This document shows, in pieces, positions 38,301-50,300 of a DNA stretch of 64,000 bases. The stretch is from Forficula auricularia (taxonomy: Eukaryota; Arthropoda; Insecta; Dermaptera; Forficulidae): positions 15,406,174-15,470,173 of the forward strand of contig JALMQS010000153.1 of the NCBI GenBank assembly GCA_024734495.1, written 5' to 3'. How positions within the stretch are numbered: the stretch's first letter is position 1; the number at the start of each line of letters is the position of its first letter. The notes beneath the pieces are model-generated. The model was given only the letters and a program-made list of their open reading frames with translations, did no database searches and was not told the DNA's origin. A program made the translations under genes and the position numbers.

Positions 38301-41300
38301 AGCCAGGTCAATTTTTAAGTTTTGTATTTAATTAAAATTTAATGTTTTTAAGAGAGAAAGAATTTAATTTTTAGGACAAAATCTAGGATATTAGTAGAAA
38401 TATTTTTATATTGCGATATCAGAGGGGATTCATCCCTTCAGGAGTTGAACCTGAGAACCGAGGGGGGCGAACCGCGACCTAATATCGTGTACACCTATTT
38501 CCACTTCCACTTTCATTTCCAGGTAGAAGACAATAGATGAAGGGGCATTATCTAATGAATTCCAAAATAATTCCACATAATCATGGGATGGGCGTAGTTA
38601 GGGGAGGGGAGGGCCCCCTACAAAACTCATTGCCCCTCCCCCCTTAGAAAAATCGAAACTCCATTATTACGAAGCATCAATTATGTATTTCTCATTAAAT
38701 TATACCGTTACTTCCAAAATTTGTCAATTCTACTCAAAAGTTAGTTTATCTCTAATCGGATTACCGAAATTGAAACCTTGTGGTGCCTAATCAACTGGCC
38801 GGCTGCCCCCCTAGGAAAACTTCTTAACTACACCAAAGCACATAATTCCAAAGACGGTGTACACCTAATTCCAATCACAGTTCACCCCTCCATGAGAACT
38901 AACATGCTTTCCGGGCAGTTAGCTCAACCCTCGAGACAAAAACCTCTCTCTGACCCGCAATATATTTTATAAGCGAAGAAATTTTGTACTCCATTCTTCT
39001 ATATACATTCCAACTATTTTCAAAAAAAAAGATGCCCAAATCTTAAGTTTTATCTTTAGTTTTAATATTTGAATTCATAGAAATTACCTCAAGTCCTTTC
39101 CAAAGGGTTGAAAATGTTTGTGCAGTATGGGCGGAGGGGCCGAAGGCAGTTTTAGGAAGCAATTCTTTTCCAATATAATGGACAAGAGAAGAGCCTCGAA
39201 GCTCTCTCAAGGGCACAAATAAAGCAAGCTGGATGGCAGGACCGCCAGGCCACCAAGGACCATCCTAAAAAATTATTGAAAAATTTATTTAATTAAATAT
39301 TTCATAAATAAATCATCGACTATAGAAAACTACCTGTGCTGTGGCCCAATCATGGAGAAGTCGAAGAGCAAGGGTGGTTTTCCCTGAGCCAGCATGTCCT
39401 GTCAGGAGTACGCGTCGGGGGGCTTCTTGGACCATACCATCGGATGTCTGAAAAGTTCATTTAAATTATAATTAGGAAAAAAAAAATGTTTTTCAAGATT
39501 CGGTACGCGTCTGTATATTTTGGCAATTTTTTATTTGCAAACAGAATGAGTAGTGAGCTGAAACTTGGCACAATGGCACAGCTTATTTGAAAACATAATT
39601 TGTGTTAAATTTTAACTCATGCATTCTCAAAAATTGTTTCCTGTAGCACAAATGGGTAAACTTTTGCCTATTAATGACTAAAATGAGTTATATTCCATTG
39701 AAATATTACAAAAAGTCCCGCACAAACCGTTTTAAATTGTTTGTATGCGGTTTTAGCATTTTATAAAATTGTATTAATAAGTATGTTATAATGAAAGGCA
39801 GTCCATAAATTATTTTCTTTTATTCAATTTCCGACGTTTCGGAGACTTTTTTCTCTCCTACTTCAGGGTATTGATTAGTTATTGATGGGTGAGTGTAACT
39901 CTGTTCCCATTTTTTTTTTTTTTTTTTATAAAGATACTGATACAAGAAGAAGTTGCACCAAGAAGGTACAACCTCTGTAGTCCGTGGTGGACCCTTGTAA
40001 CGTGAAGATAAGGGGAGATTTAGTGATTGGGTAGAAGTCGAAGGTATCTGTGGATGCTGGTCTTGAAAGATTGAAGGTCATAAGTTGCTGGAAAGACGGT
40101 CGGGGGAAGAGAGTTCCAGTCTCTAGATGTCATGGGGATAAATGAATTGGCGAATGCGTTTGTTCGATTAGTATCCAGTTTAAGCGCGTAGGGGTGTTGA
40201 GTTTTAGAAAATCGTGTATTCCGCGCAAATGAAGCCCTTGGTGGGATTATCGATTTAATTTCGTCAGAACAAAAGCCATGGTAGTATCTATAAAAAAGGG
40301 AAAGGGCGGAGACAGATCTACGATGGGCTAGGGAGTCGAGAGTGTCAGTTAATGTAGGATCGCCTATCAGTCTGATAGCTCGTCTCTGAATTGCGTCCAG
40401 GGTTTCAAGAGAATACTTGGAGGACCCTCTCCACAAATGCGAGCAATATTCAAGACAGGGGCGAATTTGAGCCTTGTATAATATAAGGAGTTGAGTGGGG
40501 GTGAAAAATCGTTTGGTTCGGAAAAGAAAGCCAAGCTTACATGCTGCAGCCTTTGCTACTGAGATAATATGGTCATTCCAAGAGAGGTCAGAACCTAAGG
40601 AGACACCTAACACTTTGTCTCTCCTTTCAATGATAGCAACAATATTACAATATTTTCCAACATTATACATTTTGTAAAATTGTATTAATAATAAGTAGGT
40701 TATAATGAAAGGCAGTCCATAAATGATTTACTTTTATTCAATTTACGACGTTTCAGAGACATTTTTCTCTCCTTCTTCAGGGTATTGAATAGTTATTGAT
40801 GGGTGAGTGTAACTCGGTTTCCATTTGTCTCTCCTTTCAGTGATAGCAACAATAGCAACGAAACGTATGGCATATTTAATCAAAACTTGTATTTAATTTA
40901 AAGTCTTGTCCAACTCCCTACGATTCCTTTAAATATTACAATATTTTCCAATATTATACCATAAGTGTATTCTTCTTCTTTCAAGTGCCATATCAAGTCT
41001 CCCTGACGTTTTGGCTCCTCTCCACATATGGTATACCTGTGCTGAGTGTGTTTAGCTGTTTTACACAGATATATGGGGCCTACTTTTTAACGCCGGTTCC
41101 GAACAGCTAGTTTGGAGAGGTTACTAGGCAATTATACTCTTGGTAGGTTGCCATTGCTTTCCAAGAGTAGGCGGCTGCAAATATCTGATCTGCCGAGACT
41201 CAGTCTCGAACCAGGTTACTTCGAGTCAGCGAGCCGACACATAAGTGTATAATGTTGAAAAATATTGTAATATTGTTGCTATCACTGAAAGGAGAGACAA

Positions 41301-44300
41301 ATGGGAACCGAGTTATACTCACCCATCAATTTAAATTCACTACCCTGAAGAAAGAGAGAAAAAAGTATCCGAAACGTCGGAAATTGAATAAAAGTAAATA
41401 GTTTATGGACTGCCTTTCATTATAACCTACTTATTTCAGTTACCAGTCCGTCTTTCTAAGAAAATAAATAAAATTATGTATTAATAATATTTATATATAT
41501 CTCAAATGATTGAAAACCCACTGGAAAACAGATAAATCTCCAATCACACTATATAATGTTGTGTATATATGATTCTAAAGCTTGGGTTCAATTTTATATC
41601 TGCTTACAGTGACTTCAAAAAATGGTCAAAAAACCTGATAAATAAAATTTTTAAAATCATTTTGTGTGTGAGGTTTTTTTATCACATCTCTTTGAAAGTA
41701 AGATTTTATCTAATCTTTAATGACAGCTCATCAAATTATGATACAGGGAAATGAGGTTGTAAAAAAGTCATCACTCTATAATGATTCGATTTTTTTCTGC
41801 AATTTCTGAAGGTAGTTAAGCCCAAAATGTAACTATTTTTTCTCAATAGAAATACATTCATTTTGGAATCAAAACGAATTTACTACAGGATTGTTTTGGA
41901 GATTCTGGCTTTTAGAATTTTGACACAGACAGAAAGAAATAATAGTAGTGAACCTTAAAAAATTAGGTTAGATAACGACTTACCTTCTTATTTCAGACAT
42001 TTTTACATAAATAGGGAAAAAAGTTAAATATTTAAAGAGAATTCAATATTCTGATGGCTGCGTAGTGAGCTTTTCATAATTATTATATATTAACCTAAAA
42101 TTTTTACCCTAGAACCTGAACTACTTTATCTATGGTTTCCATCTTTTCATTATCAGCTGATCTGCGACCTTTTGGTAATCTTAAAAAATAAAAATATTTC
42201 CGGTTGAATCTGATAGAAAATATAATCTTCAATCCAAAATGAAATTTATTATTGAAATTTTGTTCTTAAAATCTTAACAAAACATTATTTTATTTAATTT
42301 CACCAGGACCGGATCAAGAATTTCCCGCCCGAGGCAGACTATCTGTTTTACGGAAGGTCTTTGCTCAAAAAGAGCCAACGGAGTTTGCGTTTAATTCATT
42401 AACTTTCTAATGTAAATAATAATTAGGTTTTGTTTTTGAATAAATAAATATATCAAAAATATGTTGTTTTTAGGTAGATTTCGAAGAAATATACCTATTG
42501 CGCTCACTCTCATGGTGCGACTTCCGAAAAATTTCATCATAGTTTTTCCAATCATAACCCCAAAAACACCCTCCATTCAAAAGTTTATATATATATATAT
42601 ATATATATATGGGGGGTATGTATCTCAATTTGGTGGGTGCGCTGCAGGCCGCAACATGCAACCGATTACAATAAAATTTGGCACAAAATTTAGTCTTGAT
42701 GTAAACAAGAACTGATTAATTTTTGGTGAATTCAGCCCCAAAGGGGTGGAAATGGTGGGGGGTTGAAATCTTAAAAAATTCATAACAACATTAATATGAA
42801 TGATACCAGTTGCAAATAGCTAATATTCTACTAATTAACCTCTACAACTTGTGTCTGAAAAGTTTTTGATAGGAGCAGGTTAAAGGGGGGTAGAGCCCCC
42901 TTCGAAATCTACCTCTTCCTAGGCCCTGCCACAGGGATTTTTTTATTAGCAACTATCACCAAATTATGAATATTTCTAGATGTGACACGCACGACAGCCG
43001 AGTTAAGTCAGGTTTTTTCCGAATTTTGACACACCAAACTTAAAAGGTTAGGACGGCCGCGTATGAGGTGGAGGGACAACATCCAAAAAGACCTCAGGGT
43101 TCTTGGAGTCGATGACTTGGAAACCAGCGCCCAAGACCGTGGAAGATGGAGACAAATCGTCCATGAGGCCAAGATCCACAACGGATTGTAGCGCCGAGGA
43201 GTGAGTAAGTAAGTAAACTTAAAAGGTTCGCCATCACTGTCCTAGTACCAGCCTTAGTTGCCCCTAAACTTTTGGCACCTCAATCCGGTCAGTCCTTCCC
43301 TTAATCTAGAAATGCCCTTGTCATACTCCCCTATCTCTCATCTTCACACTTCGTTTTATCTCTTTTAATGAAATAAAATCTTCCTTAAGAGAAATTTATA
43401 ATTATCTACTTGTTTAATTTAATATTATACAACAAGAAGCGTGAGAATTATTTTCATTAACAATTTTCTATTAAACTTTTATCTTTTGTTTAAGTTATAC
43501 ACTATTATAGACTATAAAATAATTTATTAAATTTTGAATATTTTAAATAAATAATACCTCTATATTATGAAGGTAATATTAATTTAAAACATGCACTTTT
43601 CGTCAGTAATAGAAATATATCATATAAATTTAAGTGTTCATGTGCATTAAATAACGGGTTCATTTCCCAATGTTATTACAGTTATTTTATACATATTTTA
43701 TGCATGCCTTATTTTAGAGATAGATTACATACTCAGAATAACAATGAACCTTAAAATTTGCATAATCATACGGGTGGAGTGGACATATTGTTTTTATCTG
43801 AAAACTTTTATTGGTTGAGAAGATTGATTAAAATAATATTTTAAGCCAGGTTTAGACATTCGCGCTCGTGCCTCGCCTAGCGAGTCGATGTAAACAAGTT
43901 AAAATAAATAATAATAATAATAAATATTTATTTAAATTCCCTATTTAAGGTAGTTGTTTCGCGACAATACTAGCAAAAAGTTAATGCTAGAGAATATAGA
44001 ACAGACAATAAGGATTCATAATTCATAAGCCCAAAACTTTTTGCTGATTATGTACGACTTCTAGCCAATCCCGTGCTCGTTTGACAGATCTGGCAACACT
44101 GTCCGAGCTTGTATATATTTTATCATATAGTAGAAATGTCAGATAAAGTACATTATAAAGGGAGATTTATAAAACAAAAAGTTCTTATTAAGCGATTGAA
44201 AGCTGTTGCGACAATGGCTGAAGGGAAAAAAGTCAAAAAAAGTACTAAAGTTAACACACTTTTTAGGTTAAATAAATGCGTTGTTGCCAGCTTCATTTCA

Positions 44301-47300
44301 GTATGTATTTTTTATTATTTATTATCTCAGAAACTGTTGTAACTATAAATTAAAATTTTCTTATTATTATTATTATTGTTTAATGTTGGTTTAGTTTTTT
44401 ATAACAATGGTAAGAAGAGTTTCTTAATTATAATTAAATATGTATGTAAACTTTTCGATATCCCGTATAGTGCAATATATAAGTCTGAAAAACTCTATCT
44501 TTGGAATTTAATATCTCCGGAACTACCATACATTGTTCATAAATTTCGTTTTGCCACTAATCGATGCAGAAGTATTTAAATAATAATCTGTCTAAATTTC
44601 AAAAAAATCCTAAGAAAACTCATTTCGCTGAACAACTACCTTAATATATAATAATATTTGCCATGAACTATGGTATTAAGGGATTTTAAAAATGAAAAAC
44701 TAATTCGCGCCTCGCCTCGCCACTCGAGAGTCGATTTGGCTCCCAAGGCGAACGTCGCGAGTGGCGAGGCGAATGACGAGTGATTAGCCGGATACTGACT
44801 GAGGATTTGCTTCGCGAGGCCAGCCCCTTGAGGCAAATGCCTGGTCGGTTAGTACCTCGCCCAAGGCAAAAGTGCCCGTTGCCTCGTCTGAGGATGCCTC
44901 GGCCCGATCTATCCGTTGTCGGTTTTTGTGAATGCTCAAAGGCGCCTCGGGTCGTTTCCTGCGTTCAATCAGGACAGCTCTGCGGCAAACGCCCGAGGCA
45001 GCCTCGCGAGGCTGCTCACTCAGCCAGTATCCGGCTAACCGACTACACATTCGCCTCGCCACTCGGGCGAATGTGTAAACCTGGCTTAAGAATTTCGTAA
45101 ATAAGTTAATAAAGATTGGCTGACCCTGACGGGGGCGAAGACGTGCTCAAGGCCGATGGGCTCGTGGACCATGTCTGCGGCAGCGAGCCCTGTGGGCACG
45201 ATCAGCTGCAGCTGAGGCTGGAAGCGTGCTGGACAGAGGGTGGCCGGCGGTAAGGGTGGTGCCCAGGGCAACGGGTGGGCAGCCGCCTCGCGGGCAGCCA
45301 ACTCGCGGTAAAAGGCGCGAAGGAAACGCACCAGACGAGCCAGAGGATCCTGCTTCTCTGGAGAACCGCCGCCGCCGCCGCTTCTGCTTCACAAACACAA
45401 CATTCATTCATTCGATTAGAAAAGACAAACGCCGATAAGATAGTAGTAGCTTTAAAATTACTCGAGGGATAAACCGCGACCTAAAATCGTGTACATCTAC
45501 TTCCACTTCCACTTTCATTTCCAAGTAGAAGACAATAGATTATCTAATGAATTCCAAAGTAATTCTAAATAATTCCAAAGACTGTGTACACCTAATTCCA
45601 ATCGCGGTTCACCCCTTGAAATTACTCTAGAACAGGCATGTCAAAGATACGACCCACGCCAGATTAGTTACATAAAAAAGATTGACAATAATTTATTAGA
45701 TCTAAAAAAGATAGTACAATTTCAAAAAGTTATAATTTGAATGAATTTATATAGTCCAGTCATATTATGTTCAAATGGGCCTCTATGGAGAAAGTTTTGG
45801 TAGTTCTGATTTTTTGCATATCTATATAATAAAATTGAATTTCTGTTTCTTTGTAAGCGCAGATCTCTCAAATGCCTGGACCGATTTGGCTATTTTTTTT
45901 TTAAATGTTCGTAATAGTCCAATTCAGGTTAATATGTAAAAAAAAAATTGGAAAAGTTGCCCGGAAAATTGGAAAATTCAGGAAAAACAAAAAAAAAAAT
46001 TCAGGTTAGCCAACATAGCTTGCCAAACAATAAAAGAACTAAACTAGCAAACTAAACATGTGTTGGCGGCCCTGATTGTCAGATTTTTGAGTGTCATTCA
46101 TTCTTAATAGCATAGATAATAGAGTTCTAGCCACATTATCGTTGAAGAAGAATTTAATAATGCAACAAAGATTTAAAAAAACTCTATTTTTTTAAAGTAC
46201 ATTTAAAAACAAAAATTAAAAAAATAAACTGCAACGGATCGTTGCTAAACTTTATACAAATTGATTTGAAATATTAATATGTTTATTTCTTTATTATTAA
46301 TCAGATATCACTTGGAATTTGCAGTTCATGTTGACTTTAATTCAAAAATAATGATCGATTCTCATTTAACAGTCGAGGAATACCTAACCATTCTACATTC
46401 GATTTTTGACGTTTCGGTTTTTATTGGTAGCCATTGGTGAAGACATGGAGGAATCGACTTAAAATCAAAAATAACGATCGATTCTTATCTAATACTAGAG
46501 GAATAACCTTATTGCATTCCATTTTTGATGTTTTGACTATTGATGGCAAGCTCTACTGAAAATGTGGAAGAATCCACTTAAAATCAAAAAGACTAAATTC
46601 TTTTATGATAAACAACTCAAGCTTGAGAATAAGAGAATTTTTTATAAATAGATTGTATATACTTTTGTGTCTAGGAAAATGAATAATAATTGTAATTTTC
46701 AAGTCTTCTTATCTAGTCCGGGTTTATTCTATCAACTTCACTATTTGGTATCTTGTGTACTTTGTAAAAAAAAATGTTACTTAAGGAGGTTCTTTCGAGA
46801 CAATACACACAAAAAGTTTTAGCCTCGTAACCACTCAATAAATATGAACGGAACTAAAATTTTAGGTTATGTTTTTTGAACGTGATTGCCCACTCACACT
46901 ACGAAATCTCTATATGTAGACATAGACACACATACTTTCCGGATCCTTTCCAAGCCATTGTGCTTATATCCCCCCATCAAAAATAATCGCCCAAATATGT
47001 TTGTTTTTTATCAAAACTACGTGGTAAATAATTTCAATTTTTTTTTTAAGTTACTCCGAATATATTATTCTAACAAATATTAGTTTTTAATCATGATGGT
47101 GAAAGTCCTTCAATGAAAAAAAATAAAATAATGATCATTTCCCCACCCTTTCTCAATCTACCATATATAAAAAATAACATTTTTAATTGCAATTATTTCA
47201 TGTTTGGTGTGGTAAATCGTCTTCAAATTTTAACTGTGTGTTTATTATGCTTTTAATGACTTATATTCCAAGTTTCAAAGACTTCTTGAATTTTTGAATT

Positions 47301-50300
47301 TGTGAAAGAACTACCTTAAGTACGGTTTGACACAACCACTCGAGTCCTATAAAATTGTAAGACACTGAAAAATGAAGGGCGGGAGAGAGATTATCACCAT
47401 TGAAAATAAACAGTCCCAAGACTGGTTAATACATCCACTCGACTCCACTCTACTCTTTTCCTTACCAAGATTGTAAGGCACTAAAAATATGAAGGCGGTG
47501 TGAGAGATCGAATGCCTAAAAGTCATGGGGGATAATCGTATTGGTGAATGAATTTCAGTTAAATTTAAAAGGTTTTGAGTCTTTAACCCTCAGAGAACTC
47601 TACTCTCGTTTATCCCTATGATATCTAGAGACTGGAACTCTCTTCCTAGCAACTTATAACCTTCAATCTTTCAAGACTCGCATCCACAGATATCTTCAAA
47701 TCCTACCCAATCCCTAAATCTCTTATTTTCCCGATACAAGGATCCACCACGGACTTCAGAGGTTGTACCTTTTTGGTGCAACTTCTTGTATTAATATAAT
47801 TATAGGCGAGGGGTGAACCGCGACCTAAAATCATGTACACCTACTTCCACTTCCACTTTCATTTCCAAGTAGAAGACAATAGATGACAATAGATTATCTA
47901 ATGAATTCCAAAGTAATTCCAAATAATTCCAACGACACCTAATTCCAATCGCGGTTCACCCCTCGATTATAGGTATATATAAAAAAAAAATCTCTCAGTC
48001 AGGCCATTCCAAAATTTACAAGATAAAAAATATTAAAATAAAATTTAAGAAATAAAAAATAATCTTGAGACTCATTTTCATAAATTCTCTCGCTGGTTGC
48101 CTTTTGCGATAGCATGAATAGAAATGACCATCTTTTTCGTTTGACTTTTTTTTTTGTAATATAAATTTCGTTTATGATAACGATAATGGTAATGTAAAAA
48201 ATAACACAAAAAATATTCACAGAATTTAATAGAAAATTTATTTGAATGTTGTCGAGTGAGATCAATTGAAATTCATCGGAGTTTATTCCCCTGAGAGAAA
48301 GAAATTGAAAATGTGTTCACTATACAACCTGTCTGAAGATACGAGGATCGTTACATTTCGACAGGATTGAAACAGGAGAGATTGACGTTTTTTTTTTAGG
48401 GAGAATTCAATCCTCGTTTTATAAAAAATATACAATTTATTGAAATGAAGAAAACCTTTTTCACTTTTGAATAGTAAAACATTTCCCGAGACCAATCAAA
48501 ATCGTTAGCCTCTCAACATGAGAATTTTAATTATAATATGAAAATGCACACAAAAGCGAAAAAACAATTTTCATTAGAACATGTAGAAATTTCATTTCTA
48601 TTTCTTGTATAAAAACTGGAAAAAAAATATTAAACAATAAAAGGTAAAAAATAAACACCCCTCCAATGACTCAGGGCAAATTATTATAAATAATCCGGCC
48701 AAGTGAGAGTCGGACTCGCGTATCGAGGGTTCCGTATATAATAATTATATATTCATAGCTGAATGACACATTGCTCTGGGAATTCAATAGTTCTGGCAGG
48801 CGAATTATATCTTCTAAAATACCTTTTTAGGGGTTACGTTCAAAATTTAAACCTATTAGTGTCGATAACATCAGAGCATTGTAGACGTTAACTAAAATAG
48901 GATATAAACTTGAATTTTACAATTTTTCAGTATTAATTTTCCCTGAATTCAAAAATGGTTATAAAATTTTAATCAGATCAATATTTTTGCAAGAGTTGAA
49001 TTTTTCTTGGAGTCGAAAATAAAAAATATGAGGTATCCCTATAAAGATCTTATTAAGTAGAGTTAGGTTAATTATTTTATCAAGATAAGAATTTTTATTT
49101 AAGGTTTTTAATCTAAGATTTTAATAGAATAATTTTATATTGCACATCAGAGGGCCTCTTCCCCTCAGGAGTTGAACCTGAGTACTAACACTCTTGTTCA
49201 ACACTTGAGACAAAAACACACTCTGACATGCAATATATTATTAGAAGCCCGCATTTTCCGTTCGAGTTGAATGGAGTAAAAATGCTTGCTTCTAGTAATA
49301 TATTATATGTCAGAATGTGTTTTTGTCTCAAGACTCGTACTAATGTGCTCGACAAGCGTGTTAGTACTCAGGTTGAACTGCTGAGGGGACGAGGCCTTCT
49401 GATATGCAATATAAAATTATTCGATTAAAATCTTAGATTCTTCTTCTTTTAAGTGCCATATCTGCCAGGTCTCCCTGACGTTTTGGCTCCTCCCTACATA
49501 CTGTTATACCTGTACTGAGTGTGTTTAGCTGTTTTTAGACAGATATAGGGGACCTTCTTCCGTTCCGAACGGCTAGCTTGGAGAGGTTACTAGGCAATTA
49601 TACTCTTGGTAGGTTGCCATTGCTTTCCAAGAGGAGGCGGCTGCAAATATCTGATTTGCCGAGACTCAGTCTCGAACCAGCTTACTTCGAGTCAGCGACC
49701 CGACACTCTAGCCACTTACCAACAGTGGCCTCTTATCTTAGATTAGAGACCTTAAATTTAAATTATTATCTTGATTTATTTGGTTTATAACGTGCTTTGT
49801 ATTTTTGAAAAAAGTACATCTTATTTTCATAAAAAGATACTCAAACCATCAGGTTAATTATTTTATACTTAATCAATTTAAAAATGACGAAGTAAGAGAG
49901 CCCTAAAGTAGCAATTTTAGGTGATTTTTGTATCCACCATCGTTTAGAAAAGACTTGACTTAAAATTATGAAAAAATTATAGAAAATCCCTTAATTTCTA
50001 CTTATCAACGAGAAATAAAAATGAATTTGGAATATCAAGTATTTTGGAAGTTATAAGGTTCGGAACCCTGAGTATACGAGTACGACTCGTCCTTGGTCGG
50101 CTTATTATATATAATAGTTTTATTATTATTTGGTCCTATTGAAAAAAAAAACTTAAATACACCTAGTCCTTCACCCTTTCACTTGATCAACTTTCTCTTC
50201 TTTTCGGTAATGCAAGGGTCTTTCGAGATCATAGGGGCTGTATATTACTGTTGGTTCTTGCATTAGAAAAAAATAAAACAAAAATCTTGCAAGGGCCTAT

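Larger units (their letters stand above)
39781..41440. mobile_element. cluster of CGACGTTTCGG foldback arms with LINE and SINE inserts (intron 2)
   Basis: Three arms of the same repeat (GTTATAATGAAAGGCAGTCC..., ...CGACGTTTC, ...CTTCAGGGTATT): at 39781-39916, 40684-40970 and inverted at 41241-41435. The first is split by LINE A (39917-40615), the second and third are separated by SINE S1. The same repeat forms a two-armed foldback at 63481-63870. Confidence 0.8.

Noticed and set aside
45147..45438. Several overlapping Arg/Pro/Ala-rich frames on both strands
   Set aside because: These are alternative frames of the GC-rich exon 2 and the adjacent GC-rich transposon; only one frame joins the flanking exons in phase.
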